Assembly (NCBI RefSeq): GCF_015752205.1
Contig: NZ_JADOVG010000008.1
Location: 124,001 to 188,000 of the forward strand
From: Polaromonas sp. CG_9.7
GTDB taxonomy: Bacteria; Pseudomonadota; Gammaproteobacteria; Burkholderiales; Burkholderiaceae_C
Reading direction: 5' to 3'
DNA length: 64,000 nucleotides
In this document: positions 8,481-17,545 of the stretch, one piece after another
Layout of the letters: each line of letters starts with the position of its first letter
Numbering within the stretch: the first letter of the stretch is position 1
Notes under the pieces: generated by a model
What the model was told of the DNA's origin: nothing
Database searches by the model: none
What the model saw: the letters and a program-made list of their open reading frames with translations, nothing else
Translations under genes and position numbers: made by a program

Positions 8481-9617
8481 ATGGAACGAGACCAGGCCAG
8501 TAAATTCATCAACGACCTTCTGCGACTCATGGTCAACCGTGGCGGCAGCGACCTTTTCCTGACAGGAGAATTTCCGCCTGCCATCAAGGTTGATGGCAAA
8601 CTGACCAAAGTGTCCTCCCAGCCGCTCAATGCCAGCCACACGCTGACGCTGGCACGCGCCATCATGAATGACAAGCAGGCGGCCGAGTTTGAGCGCACCA
8701 AGGAATGCAACTTTGCCATCTCGCCGCCCGGTATTGGCCGTTTTCGTATCAATGCCTTCATGCAGCAGGGCAAGGTCGGCATGGTGATACGCGTCATTCC
8801 AGCGATGCTTCCCACACTGGACGGCCTGGGTTTGCCGCCAGTACTGAAGGACGTGGTGATGGCCAAGCGGGGCTTGGTCATTCTGGTTGGCGCCACTGGT
8901 GCCGGAAAGTCAACCACCATGGCGGCCATGCTGGACTGGCGCAACGAGCAGTCCTACGGCCACATCCTGACGATTGAAGATCCGGTGGAGTTTGTCCATC
9001 CGCACAAAAACTGCGTGGTGACCCAGCGCGAGGTCGGACTCGATACAGACAGTTGGGCCTCGGCGCTGAAAAACTCGATGCGCCAGGCGCCTGACGTGAT
9101 CGTGATGGGCGAGATCCGAGACCGTGAAAGCATGGAGCATGCGCTGGCTTTTTCAGAAACCGGCCATTTGTGCCTGGCCACGCTGCATGCCAACAGTGCC
9201 AACCAGGCGATGGACCGCATCATCAACTTTTTCCCGGAAGAGCGCCGCACGCAGTTGCTGATGGACCTGTCGCTCAATCTCAAGGCGGTGGTGTCCCAGC
9301 GCCTGGTCCCCCGGCAGGACAGCAAGGGGCGGTTTGCGGCAGTCGAGGTGATGCTCAATTCCCCGCTGATCTCCGACCTCATCTTCAAGGGTGATGTCAA
9401 CGAGATCAAGGAAATCATGAAGAAAAGCCGCAACATGGGCATGCAGACCTTTGACCAGTCGCTGTTCGATGCTTTTGAAGGCAACCATATCCTGTATGAA
9501 GACGCCCTGCGCAACGCCGATTCGGTTAACGACCTTCGGCTGCAGATCAAGCTTTATTCGCAGCGTGCCAAGTCAACCGACCTGTCGGCTGGAACCGAAC
9601 ATTTTGCGATTGTGTGA
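8481..9617 (+). CDS. pilU: Type IV pilus ATPase PilU
   Basis: PilT paralogue (378 residues) that assists pilus retraction when PilT is present. Walker A GATGAGKST, Walker B VIVMGEIRD and His box ETGHLCLATLHANS are intact, and the C-terminus is longer than in PilT, as usual for PilU. The ATG at 8481 follows CAGGAGAA. It lies 41 bp after the intended stop of the frameshifted cNMP-type gene, probably in one transcript with pilT. Confidence 0.95.
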   Translation: MERDQASKFINDLLRLMVNRGGSDLFLTGEFPPAIKVDGKLTKVSSQPLNASHTLTLARAIMNDKQAAEFERTKECNFAISPPGIGRFRINAFMQQGKVGMVIRVIPAMLPTLDGLGLPPVLKDVVMAKRGLVILVGATGAGKSTTMAAMLDWRNEQSYGHILTIEDPVEFVHPHKNCVVTQREVGLDTDSWASALKNSMRQAPDVIVMGEIRDRESMEHALAFSETGHLCLATLHANSANQAMDRIINFFPEERRTQLLMDLSLNLKAVVSQRLVPRQDSKGRFAAVEVMLNSPLISDLIFKGDVNEIKEIMKKSRNMGMQTFDQSLFDAFEGNHILYEDALRNADSVNDLRLQIKLYSQRAKSTDLSAGTEHFAIV

Positions 9618-9643
9618 ATTTTTTAACCGCTTTATTGAACCCC

Positions 9644-10546
9644 ATGACCATCCTCACGACCAAGCACTACGCGCCCTCCATTTCCTGCAGAGTCGCCTTT
9701 CTCGGGCTGGGCGTCATGGGTTACCCCATGGCCGGACATCTGGCGCTGGCGGGCCACGACGTCACGGTGTACAACCGCAGCGCCCCCAAGGCCCAGGGAT
9801 GGCGCGATGAATTCAAGGGCGCTTCCGCCGCCATACCGCGCGAAGCCGCAGCGGGTGCAGACATGGTGTTTTGCTGCGTTGGCAACGACGACGACCTGCG
9901 CTCCGTCACGCTGGGCGCGGACGGCGCGTTTGCCGGCATGAAGCCGGGCGCCATCTTTGTCGACCACACCACGGCGTCAGCGACCGTTGCCTGCGAGCTT
10001 TACAGCGCGGCGAAAGCCATCGGCCTGCAGTTCATTGACGCACCGGTCTCGGGCGGCCAGGCTGGCGCTGAAAACGGCGCGCTCACGGTCATGTGCGGCG
10101 GCGATGCGGCGGCGTTTGATGCGGCCCGGCCGGTCGGCATGGCCTTTTCAAAAGCCTTCACCCTGATGGGCGAGGCAGGCGCTGGCCAGCTGACCAAAAT
10201 GGTCAACCAGATCTGCATTGCCGGCTTGGTTCAGGGCCTGAGCGAAGCGGTGGCTTTTGGCCAGAAGGCCGGGCTTGACGTGAACCAGGTGTTAGAGGTG
10301 ATTGGCAAGGGTGCTGCGCAAAGCTGGCAGCTCGACAACCGCGGCAAGACCATGGTCGACGACAAGTTTGACTTTGGCTTCGCGGTGGACTGGATGCGCA
10401 AGGACTTGGGTCTGGTGCTTGACGAAGCCAAGCGCAATGGCGCCCGGCTGCCAGTCACGGCGCTGGTGGACCAGTTTTATGCCGATGTGCAGGCAATGGG
10501 CGGCCAGCGCTGGGATACGTCCAGCCTGGTCAAACGACTGAGGTAA
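9644..10546 (+). CDS. Beta-hydroxyacid dehydrogenase (3-hydroxyisobutyrate / tartronate semialdehyde reductase family)
   Basis: NAD(P)-dependent oxidoreductase of the 3-HIBADH family (300 residues). The Rossmann motif GLGVMGYPMAGHL is near residue 20, the substrate-binding DAPVSGG near 120, and the catalytic lysine lies in GAGQLTKMVNQ. Possible activities are tartronate semialdehyde reductase (GlxR), 3-hydroxyisobutyrate dehydrogenase or succinic semialdehyde reductase; context does not decide. The ATG at 9644 is chosen; a GTG at 9614 would overlap the pilU stop and add ten residues. No strong binding site is seen for either. Confidence 0.88.
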   Translation: MTILTTKHYAPSISCRVAFLGLGVMGYPMAGHLALAGHDVTVYNRSAPKAQGWRDEFKGASAAIPREAAAGADMVFCCVGNDDDLRSVTLGADGAFAGMKPGAIFVDHTTASATVACELYSAAKAIGLQFIDAPVSGGQAGAENGALTVMCGGDAAAFDAARPVGMAFSKAFTLMGEAGAGQLTKMVNQICIAGLVQGLSEAVAFGQKAGLDVNQVLEVIGKGAAQSWQLDNRGKTMVDDKFDFGFAVDWMRKDLGLVLDEAKRNGARLPVTALVDQFYADVQAMGGQRWDTSSLVKRLR

Positions 10547-10624
10547 CACTAAGCGGCTTCTTGCAGCGGCCCGGCTTGCCTGCGATGCGAAAAGGCAATG
10601 ATCATTAACCCTTTCGCAAGCGAC

Positions 10625-11287
10625 TCAGAGCTTCACGGAAGCGGCAGGCTGGGCATTTTTGGCTGGTACGGTTCCAATTCTCTGCAGCTCCTGCTCGCTG
10701 ATGATTTCCAGAAGCCTGACGACTTTTTGCACACCCGGCGTACCGCGCACCACTTCCGTGGCACGGTCTGCTTCGCGCTGCGTGACACGGCCCATCAGGT
10801 ACACCGTATTGCGTTCGGTCACGATCTTGAAGGCGTTCGACTGCAGTTCCCGTGCATCCAGCAGCATGGCCTTGATGCGGCCCGTCAGCAGCGTGTCGGC
10901 AGACCGGTCCATCAGCGACGGGCTGTTCAGGACCGCCAGTTCGTTGACCACCGATGCCACGCTTTCCACTGACTTGACCACCTCCTCGACGCGCTGCTTG
11001 TCCTGCAGGTTGGGCACCTCGCCGGTCAGCAGCACCTGGCGGTTGTAACTGGTGACGCTTGCGCGCACCCGGGTTCCGAGGTTGGAACGTATTTGATTGG
11101 CAGCCCGCAGCTCAATGGCTTCGTCGTCCAGCTGGGCACCGGAAGTCCGGCGGTCAACCGCCAGCAGCGTGCCGCCCACCATGGCGCCACCCACCAGCAG
11201 CGGCCCCACGCAAGCCGACAACAGACTGGAGAGCACCACTGCCGTGCAGGCCATGCCGGCCATTCGTTTCATTGCACCATAATTCAT
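10625..11287 (-). CDS. dolP: BON-domain outer-membrane lipoprotein DolP (YraP)
   Basis: Lipoprotein of 220 residues with signal peptide and lipobox LSAC (Cys about residue 26), then two BON domains (about 55-120 and 130-200, including VLLTGEVPNLQDK and VYLMGRVTQRE). DolP supports outer-membrane integrity and BAM function at division sites. The ATG at 11287 overlaps the diaA stop as ATGA and has CAGGAG upstream. The order rsmI / yraN-diaA-dolP matches the E. coli yra region, which supports the assignment. Confidence 0.9.
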   Translation of the reverse strand: MNYGAMKRMAGMACTAVVLSSLLSACVGPLLVGGAMVGGTLLAVDRRTSGAQLDDEAIELRAANQIRSNLGTRVRASVTSYNRQVLLTGEVPNLQDKQRVEEVVKSVESVASVVNELAVLNSPSLMDRSADTLLTGRIKAMLLDARELQSNAFKIVTERNTVYLMGRVTQREADRATEVVRGTPGVQKVVRLLEIISEQELQRIGTVPAKNAQPAASVKL

Positions 11288-11883
11288 ACCGAAGACTCCT
11301 GATCGCCAAGTAACTGGGTGTCCACACCATCGCAAATGCAGTGGATCACCAGGGAATGCACTTCCTGAATGCGGGCTGTGCGCTCATGCGGCACACAGAT
11401 ATGGACATCGGTTTCGCGCAGCGCCTGGTTCATTTTTCCACCGCCCCGTCCGGTCAGCGCCACCACCGTCATTTCGCGCTCGTGCGCCGCTTCGACGGCG
11501 GCCAGCACGTTGGCTGAATTGCCGCTGGTGCTGATGGCCAGCAGCACATCGCCGGCCACGCCAAGGGCGCGCACCTGCTTGGAAAAAATCACGCTGAAAT
11601 CGTAATCATTGGCAATGGCGGTGATGATGGAGCTGTCGGTGGTCAGCGCAATGGCGCCAAGTTCGGGCCGCTCACGCTCGTAGCGACCGACGAATTCAGC
11701 CGCGAAGTGCTGGGCGTCGGCAGCCGAACCGCCGTTGCCACAGGCCAGGACCTTGTTGCCGCTGGTCACACTGGCCAGAATGGCATGCACTGCGGCGGCA
11801 ACGGGTTTGGAGAGAATTTGCGCGGACTGGTATTTAAGGTCGGCACTGTCGATGAAGTGCTGTTCGATTCGTTGTTCAAGCAT
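11284..11883 (-). CDS. diaA: SIS-domain protein DiaA / phosphoheptose isomerase family
   Basis: SIS-domain protein of about 199 residues. CGNGGSAADAQHFAAE (about residue 50) and ISTSGNSANVLAA are the sugar-phosphate binding loops. GmhA makes heptose-7-phosphate, while DiaA binds DnaA and promotes initiation; the gene order with dolP, yraN and rsmI favours DiaA, though both have the same fold. The start at 11883 matches the family N-terminus MLEQRI; an ATG at 11904 with AGGGCGG upstream is an alternative. It ends inside the dolP start codon. Confidence 0.88.
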   Translation of the reverse strand: MLEQRIEQHFIDSADLKYQSAQILSKPVAAAVHAILASVTSGNKVLACGNGGSAADAQHFAAEFVGRYERERPELGAIALTTDSSIITAIANDYDFSVIFSKQVRALGVAGDVLLAISTSGNSANVLAAVEAAHEREMTVVALTGRGGGKMNQALRETDVHICVPHERTARIQEVHSLVIHCICDGVDTQLLGDQESSV

Positions 11884-12006
11884 GAACGGATGATAGCGGG
11901 TCATGGCATGCCGCCCTGTCGATAAAGGCATACGGTTGGCATCGTGAAGGATTGGTTACAAATTACCATTCTCTACAGCGGCCGAATTTTCAGCAGCCGC
12001 CATGGA

Positions 12007-12468
12007 TCAGGAGGCGTCGAATGCAGCGGGCAGCCATTCAATTTCTGGTCCTGGACCTTTTCCCGCGCACAGTGCCCCATGAACCAGCACCACGTCGAAG
12101 CGGCATGGCGGTGCACTGGCAAAACGCATCAAATAATGGCGTGCGGCAAAAATGATGCGGCGCTGCTTGGTGCTGCTGATGCTGGCGCCGGCACCGCCAT
12201 GCGACGCATTTGCGCGTTGGCGGACCTCAACAAACACCAGGGTTCCGTCAGGCGCTCGCATGATCAGGTCAATCTCGCCGCCGCCGCGTCCCGGCGTCCG
12301 ATAATTGGACTCGACCCACCGCAGGCCCGCCTTGGAAAGCCAGGCTTGCGCCGCCGCTTCGGCGGCGTCACCCCGGGACTTGGTGGTAACCTGCTTCGGC
12401 GCCGTCGCAGCACCACCCGCCACGTCCTGGGTGGGCAATTGATCCGCCTGTTTTCTGGAAAACCACAT
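12007..12468 (-). CDS. yraN: UPF0102 family protein YraN
   Basis: Endonuclease-like protein of unknown role (153 residues). The UPF0102 core is present from about residue 35: GDAAEAAAQAWL, then the nuclease-like strand ETDL-type sequence GGGEIDLIMRAPDGTLVFVEVR, here split across the beta core, and later RRIIFAARHYL. The first 30 residues are a variable polar leader. Its ATG (12466-12468) shares a base with the divergent rsmI start, so the two genes have back-to-back starts. Confidence 0.9.
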   Translation of the reverse strand: MWFSRKQADQLPTQDVAGGAATAPKQVTTKSRGDAAEAAAQAWLSKAGLRWVESNYRTPGRGGGEIDLIMRAPDGTLVFVEVRQRANASHGGAGASISSTKQRRIIFAARHYLMRFASAPPCRFDVVLVHGALCAGKGPGPEIEWLPAAFDAS

Positions 12469-13379
12469 TGAACGCTTCTTTCGAACTGGCCCTGGACACG
12501 GCACGCGCCGCAGCAGGCATGCAGCATTATCCCGAGGCTACGCTGTATGTCGTGGCCACGCCCATCGGCAACCTGGCCGACATCACCCTGCGCGCACTGC
12601 ATGTGCTGCAACTGGTGCAGGCCATTGCTTGCGAGGACAAGCGCCACACCCAGCCGCTGCTGCGCCAGTATGGCATTGACAAGCCGCTTCTGGCCGTGCA
12701 CCAGCACAACGAGGCCGAAGCCGCGCAGGGCGTGGTGGAGCGATTGCAGCGCGGCGAACGCGTGGCCTATGTCAGCGACGCCGGAACGCCGGCTGTCAGC
12801 GACCCCGGTGCACGTCTGGTGGCGGCGGTACGGGCCGCCGGGTTCAAGGTGATGCCCTTGCCGGGCGCCAGCAGCGTCACGACTGTTCTCAGCGCGGCTG
12901 GCGTCACCCGCGCCGAAGGCAGCGCTGACAACGGAAGCAGTTTTGTATTTGCCGGTTTCCTGCCGACAAAGGCCGGCGAACGCGAGCAGGCCATCGAGTT
13001 GTTGCGGGCCGATTCGCGGGCCACGGTCATCCTTGAAGCGCCGCACCGCATCGAGGCACTGGCGCGCGCCATGGCGGTGTTGCAAGGCCGACTCGTCACG
13101 GTCGGGCGTGAACTGACCAAGCAGTTCGAGGAAATTGCGACCGTTCCAGCACAGGATTTAGCCGCCTGGCTGGATGCCGGGCCGCAGCGCACCCGGGGCG
13201 AGTTTGCCTTGGTACTGCATGCCTCGGTCCCACATGAAGGGCCGGATGACAGCACGCGGGTGCTCAAACTGCTGCTGGCCGAATTGCCGCTGAAAACCGC
13301 TGTCAAGCTTACCGCCGACATCACTGACGCGCCGCGCAACGAACTCTACGACACTGCCTTGAAGCTTAAAAACGAATGA
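12468..13379 (+). CDS. rsmI: 16S rRNA (cytidine(1402)-2'-O)-methyltransferase RsmI
   Basis: SAM-dependent methyltransferase (303 residues) that modifies C1402 of 16S rRNA in the decoding centre. The tetrapyrrole-methylase fold motifs are present: VVATPIGNLADITLRAL, CEDKRHTQPLL, VSDAGTPAVSDPG and PLPGASSVTT. The TTG at 12468 is chosen because homologues carry about 17 residues before the conserved core, as I remember them; ATG at 12519 is an alternative. It is divergent from yraN and its stop overlaps the next gene as ATGA. Confidence 0.93.
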   Translation: MNASFELALDTARAAAGMQHYPEATLYVVATPIGNLADITLRALHVLQLVQAIACEDKRHTQPLLRQYGIDKPLLAVHQHNEAEAAQGVVERLQRGERVAYVSDAGTPAVSDPGARLVAAVRAAGFKVMPLPGASSVTTVLSAAGVTRAEGSADNGSSFVFAGFLPTKAGEREQAIELLRADSRATVILEAPHRIEALARAMAVLQGRLVTVGRELTKQFEEIATVPAQDLAAWLDAGPQRTRGEFALVLHASVPHEGPDDSTRVLKLLLAELPLKTAVKLTADITDAPRNELYDTALKLKNE

Positions 13380-14602
13380 ATCCGAACGCTGACCAACTCT
13401 GGCGCGGCCCACGCTGGGCGCTGGCGGCCCTGCTGGCCGTGCTCGGCATGCTGGGGCCGTTTTCCATCGACACCTACCTGCCGGCATTTTCCGGCATGGC
13501 AACATCGCTGGGCGCGACCCCGGTGGAAATGCAGCAGACCCTGTCGGCTTACCTGTTTGGCTTTGCCTTCATGAACCTGTTTCATGGCGCGTTTGCCGAC
13601 AGTTTTGGCCGCCGCCCGGTCGTGCTGTGGGGCATTGCCATGTTCACGCTGGCGTCGGCGGGTTGCGCCCTGTCGGAAAGCGTCGGCCAGCTGGTGTTTT
13701 TCCGCGCGATGCAGGGCCTGTCCACCGGCGCCGGCATTGTGGTGTCGCGCGCCGTGATACGCGACATGTTCCCGCCCGCGCAGGCGCAGCAGGTCATGAG
13801 CCAGGTCACGATCTACTTCGGCATTGCACCGGCGCTTGCCCCAATAGTCGGCGGCTGGCTGTTCGTGCACCTGGGCTGGCACAGTGTGTTCTGGTTTCTG
13901 ACCGGGGTGGGCGTGGTGCTCTGGGTGACCAACTACCGCTATTTGCCGGAAACGCTGGAGCCCGAGGAGCGTCAGCCGTTTGAAGTGCGGCACCTGATGC
14001 GCGGCTACTGGCAGCTGGGGTCCAGCCCACGGTTTTTACTGCTGGCGCTGGCCAGCGGCGTGCCTTTCAATGGCATGTTCCTGTACGTGCTGGCAGCGCC
14101 TGCCTTCCTTGGCCAGCATCTGGCCCTGCAACCCACCCAGTTTTTCTGGTTCTTCATGCTGACCATCTCGGGCATCATGTCGGGCGCTTGGCTGAGCGGC
14201 CGCCTGGCCGGAAAAATTGCGCCCAAAAAGCAGATACGCCACGGGTTTGTCATCATGTTCGTGACGGCGGTTGTCAACCTGGTGGCCAATCTGTTTTTTG
14301 ATGCCCATGTGGCATGGGCCATGTTTCCGATTGCCGTTTTCGCCTTTGGCTGGGCGCTGATGGTGCCCGTCGTCACGCTGCTGGTGCTGGACCTGTACCC
14401 GCAGCGGCGCGGCATGGCGTCTTCGCTGCAGGCTTTCATCGGCTCAACGGCCAATGGGCTGGTGGCCGGCATCATTGCACCCTTGGTCATGCATTCGACC
14501 CCAGCGCTGGCTGCCGTGTCGCTGGGCATGCTGTGCATCGGGCTGGTGTCCTGGGTCTACCTGCACCACCACTGGCCCGAAATTGGCCGTGCGGTGCAAT
14601 AA
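13376..14602 (+). CDS. MFS transporter, Bcr/CflA drug-resistance family
   Basis: Twelve-segment inner-membrane proton antiporter (408 residues) of the Bcr/CflA subfamily, which exports antibiotics such as bicyclomycin and chloramphenicol or sulfonamide-type compounds. The first helix carries the family motif LGPFSIDTYLPAFSGMA; the loop 2-3 MFS motif is GAFADSFGRRPVVLWG; VSRAVIRDMF follows in helix 4. The ATG overlaps the rsmI stop, implying translational coupling. The true substrate is unknown. Confidence 0.92.
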   Translation: MNPNADQLWRGPRWALAALLAVLGMLGPFSIDTYLPAFSGMATSLGATPVEMQQTLSAYLFGFAFMNLFHGAFADSFGRRPVVLWGIAMFTLASAGCALSESVGQLVFFRAMQGLSTGAGIVVSRAVIRDMFPPAQAQQVMSQVTIYFGIAPALAPIVGGWLFVHLGWHSVFWFLTGVGVVLWVTNYRYLPETLEPEERQPFEVRHLMRGYWQLGSSPRFLLLALASGVPFNGMFLYVLAAPAFLGQHLALQPTQFFWFFMLTISGIMSGAWLSGRLAGKIAPKKQIRHGFVIMFVTAVVNLVANLFFDAHVAWAMFPIAVFAFGWALMVPVVTLLVLDLYPQRRGMASSLQAFIGSTANGLVAGIIAPLVMHSTPALAAVSLGMLCIGLVSWVYLHHHWPEIGRAVQ

Positions 14603-14612
14603 GCCCGCAGGC

Positions 14613-15092
14613 TCAGTCGTCCTTCGTGACGGGGAATTCGACGCCCTGCCCAGTGCGCTGGACGCGGTTGCCGGCGTCCAGGTACACCCAGTAATACATG
14701 TCTTGCAGATTATCCCGCCAGCGGTAATTCATGATGTCGCCGGACCACGACGCTACCGCGTCAATCCGTGCCGGCGGGCCGAACTCGCGCTCCACATCGT
14801 CGCGTGTCCACTTTCCAGGTTCGATGCGCAAGAATTCATTCAGCTTGAGCGCCTCCCGCACATCCACCACCTTGCCAGCCGCATCCAGGTCAACCATCAC
14901 GGCACTCTGGCCGGCAGGCTGCCTCGAATACTGCAGGCGGGTTCCCGCTGCCAGTGGCACAACCCGGGTCGGCGTGCCGTAACTGGCCAGCACCTGTTCA
15001 CGCGACATGCCCGGCTGCACGGGTGAGAAAGCACAGCCGGCCGCCACGACTGCCACGGCAGCCAGGCCGACAAAGTTCTTGAGAATTTTCAT
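14613..15092 (-). CDS. BamE/OmlA-like lipoprotein
   Basis: Predicted outer-membrane lipoprotein, 159 residues. The start at 15092 has AGGAG upstream; a signal peptide ends at VVAAGC (Cys about residue 20). Two repeats of a BamE/SmpA-type motif follow: GMSREQVLASYGTP (about 29-42) and WTRDDVEREFGPPARID. It may associate with the cell envelope, but a BAM role is not shown. It converges with the MFS gene across 10 bp. Confidence 0.78.
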   Translation of the reverse strand: MKILKNFVGLAAVAVVAAGCAFSPVQPGMSREQVLASYGTPTRVVPLAAGTRLQYSRQPAGQSAVMVDLDAAGKVVDVREALKLNEFLRIEPGKWTRDDVEREFGPPARIDAVASWSGDIMNYRWRDNLQDMYYWVYLDAGNRVQRTGQGVEFPVTKDD

Positions 15093-15390
15093 GATGCACT
15101 CCTGAGGCATAAAGCGCTTGCGGGTCTGACGGTTGAAGCCTGTTGCATTCCCGTTTTAGGAAAATTCAAACAAACCCACCACGGCCTTCAGTCTGTCAGG
15201 AATCCCCAAACGCGGGTTTTCCTTGGGGTTCTTATGGGGTTTTCCCCGTGCCCCAGAGGTGGACATGCCGGGCAATCGAAGTCTCAATACGCAAAGGCAC
15301 GAAGCTCGACAGCAGAGCGTTTGTGCGCCCAGGATTCAGTCCTGTGTCTGGGCTGGCCGCCCTTGACAACAACGACAGGAGAACTTGTTC
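15093..15390. other. Intergenic region before the acyl-CoA ligase remnant
   Basis: About 300 bp without a supported gene. It contains a G/C-rich stretch with short complementary runs (CCCCAAACG / TTGGGG, 15205-15237) but no convincing terminator or promoter. The AGGAG at about 15377 belongs to the pseudogene that follows. Confidence 0.5.
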
Positions 15391-16004
15391 ATGGACATCA
15401 TTTCGCCTGACCTGCTGGTGCTGCGGCGCCTTTACCATTGGGAAAAAACCATCCCACAGAGTATCAGCCTGACACAGCCCATGGAGGACAGAAAAATCCG
15501 GGATCACTCCAGGGACGAGGTGGCCGACCCGGTGCGCCGCATGGCTGCGCACCGGCATGCGGCTTTGGTTTGCAAAGTCGCTCGACACCTTTACCGCGGA
15601 CCTGCAGCACGCCCCGCCTACCATCTTTTTCTCGGTTCCACCGGTTGTGGCTCAAGTTCAAGCAGGGCGTACACCACAAGATGCCGCCGGCCAGGCTCCA
15701 GCTGCTGCTGTCGATTCCGGTGATTGGCGGGCTGGTGCAAAAAAGGTGCTCAATCCCGAAGCCGCTAGGCGCGCACACGGCACTGAAAAGTTCGCTGGCG
15801 GACCACTTGCAGGCCGTCAACGCCACGCTGGACCCGCGCGAGCAGTTGCAATGCATCATCATCGTGACCACCGCCTGGACCGTGGACAATGGCATCATCA
15901 CGCCGACCTTCAGGGTCAAGCGCCACCGCATTGAGGAGATTTATGCGGCCAATTACGAACGCTGGGAAGCCTCGGGCAAAAAGATGATCTGGCAGGCCGA
16001 CTGA
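15391..16004 (+). pseudogene. Remnant of an AMP-dependent (long-chain acyl-CoA) synthetase
   Basis: Three frames together spell pieces of one adenylate-forming enzyme. ATG at 15391, with CAGGAG upstream, begins a recognisable N-terminus (DLLVLRRLYHWEKTIP, then EVADPVRRMAAH). A second frame, about 15570-15640, gives SLDTFTADLQHAPPTIFFSVP. A third, from about 15641, gives RLWLKFKQGV and LLSIPVIGGLVQK, and after a deletion the C-terminal domain (AVNATLDPREQL, TVDNGIITPTFRVKRHRIEEIY) ending at TGA 16004. The region that should carry the AMP-binding P-loop and the core motifs is absent. The family is about 550-600 residues; only about 200 codons survive. Confidence 0.85.
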
Positions 16005-16087
16005 ACGCAGTTTGGAAAGCTTGTGGTGCCAAATCACCGGGCTCGCGCCTCTTGGCGCGCAAGACAATCAAGGCGATGAATACTTTT

Positions 16088-16104
16088 GCTACTTAATTAA
16101 TAGC
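16088..16104. repeat. 17-bp palindrome, family GCTAY-N7-RTAGC (intergenic)
   Basis: GCTAC TTAATTA ATAGC, one arm mismatch. It lies in the 175-bp gap after the acyl-CoA ligase remnant and is followed by TGCCCACGCAAGC, similar to the flank of the yggS copy. Confidence 0.6.
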
Positions 16105-16179
16105 TGCCCACGCAAGCTGTACCTGCACAAGCAGCCTTTTCAACACACCAAATCACTGACTGGCCAAAATCCGTAAGCG

Positions 16180-16557
16180 CTAAACCACCCGTTCCGGTGT
16201 CACTTCACGAACACGGTGGTCAACGTAGTAGCCGCCGTACTCGGTATACCTCAGCAGGGTCCGGCCACACCGGTTACAGGCATAGGAGTCGCAGCGGTTG
16301 CAGGGAAAAAACTTCAGGGCCAGCGGCGCTTCCAGCGAAGCGTAGCGCGTGCCGTCGGGGTGAAGTTCTTCCAGGGTCGGCTCGTCAATCGCCGGGTCGC
16401 GCAAGGTTCCCAAGCGCTGGACCCACTGGCCCGGCCAGCGGTCTTCTGTAAAGCTTTCCCAGCTTGGACAAGCGCCCAGCGCGCAGGTGCAGGACGAAGC
16501 AGCGCGGCCGGTGCAGGCCTGCCGCAGCGTCTCAGCATCAAGCAATTCGGAACTCAT
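16180..16557 (-). CDS. Conserved hypothetical Cys-rich protein
   Basis: 125 residues, unrecognised family. The start at 16557 (MSSELLDAETLRQACTG) is the most protein-like; the frame extends upstream into a basic leader overlapping the end of the Bug gene. Two cysteine groups suggest metal binding: CTCALGAC near residue 23 and CNRCDSYACNRCGR near residue 93. The sequence between is rich in Trp, Pro and Glu. There is no signal peptide, so it is probably cytosolic. It lies 16 bp downstream of the Bug receptor gene on the same strand and may be co-transcribed. Confidence 0.65.
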   Translation of the reverse strand: MSSELLDAETLRQACTGRAASSCTCALGACPSWESFTEDRWPGQWVQRLGTLRDPAIDEPTLEELHPDGTRYASLEAPLALKFFPCNRCDSYACNRCGRTLLRYTEYGGYYVDHRVREVTPERVV

Positions 16558-16573
16558 GGCGCCTGTCTGCCCT

Positions 16574-17545
16574 TCAGTCCACCGTGGCGCCAGAAGCCTT
16601 AACCACGCCGGTCCATTTTTTCGTGTCTGCCGCAATGAAATTCTTGAATGCCAGCGGCGTCATGTCCATCGGTTCTGCGCCCAGGGCAAACAGACGCGCC
16701 TTGGTGTCGGTCGAAGCCAGGATGGTGCGAATTTCCTTGTTCATGCGGTCGACAATCTCAACCGGAATACCGGCCGGGCCCAGAACACCGTACCAGGGCT
16801 GCGCATCGAAGCCCTTGAGTCCCAGTTCGGCAACGGTTGGAATGTCGGGAAATGCCGCCGAGCGCTTGGCGCTGGTCACCGCCAGCACGTTGAGATTTCC
16901 AGCTTTGACCTGCGGCATGATGGGTACAGGATTCTCGAAAGTCATGGGAACCTGGCCACCTACAAGGTCGTTCAACGCCGGACCCGACCCCTTGTAGGGA
17001 ATGTGCTGGATCTTGACGCCGGCTTGCACATTGAACATTTCCCCGATGATGTGCTGTGGCGTGCCAGAGCCAGCCGAGGCATAGGCCAGATTGCCGGCTT
17101 TGGCCTTGGCAATGATGTCCTTGACGCTCGTCAGCCCCGACTTGGCGTTGACCGCAATGACAAACGCGGCGTTGGCAACCGGCGCCACTGCAGTGAAATC
17201 AGTGTTCGGCTGATAAGGCAGTTTCGGATACAACGACGGCGCAATCACCAGCGGGCCACTCGCGGCCAGCAAAAACGTGTAGCCATCAGGTTTGGACTTG
17301 GACACATAGTCGGTGCCGATATTGCCGCCAGCGCCGCCCTTGTTCTCGACGATGACGGTCTGTCCCAGAACACCCTGAAGTTTGGAAGCCAGCATCCGCG
17401 CCAACATGTCAGTGGTGCCGCCCGGTGCATAAGGGGAAACCAGCGTGATGGTCTTGGTGGGCCAGGCAGCCTGTGCGGCCGCGAACATTGGTGACAGGGA
17501 TAAGGCAATCAGTGCGGGAACGGTACGTAGAAAATGTCTCTTCAT
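16574..17545 (-). CDS. Bug/TctC-family tricarboxylate solute-binding receptor
   Basis: Periplasmic solute-binding protein of the tripartite tricarboxylate transporter family, 323 residues. Signal peptide 1-25 (MKRHFLRTVPALIALSLSP, cleaving near AAAQAA); the core opens with WPTKTITLVSPYAPGGTTD and continues IVENKGGAGGNIGTD, the usual Bug signature. No tctA or tctB membrane gene adjoins it, so it is an orphan receptor, as for most of the large Bug sets in Burkholderiales. AAGGG lies upstream of ATG 17545. The ligand is unknown, probably a carboxylate. Confidence 0.93.
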   Translation of the reverse strand: MKRHFLRTVPALIALSLSPMFAAAQAAWPTKTITLVSPYAPGGTTDMLARMLASKLQGVLGQTVIVENKGGAGGNIGTDYVSKSKPDGYTFLLAASGPLVIAPSLYPKLPYQPNTDFTAVAPVANAAFVIAVNAKSGLTSVKDIIAKAKAGNLAYASAGSGTPQHIIGEMFNVQAGVKIQHIPYKGSGPALNDLVGGQVPMTFENPVPIMPQVKAGNLNVLAVTSAKRSAAFPDIPTVAELGLKGFDAQPWYGVLGPAGIPVEIVDRMNKEIRTILASTDTKARLFALGAEPMDMTPLAFKNFIAADTKKWTGVVKASGATVD

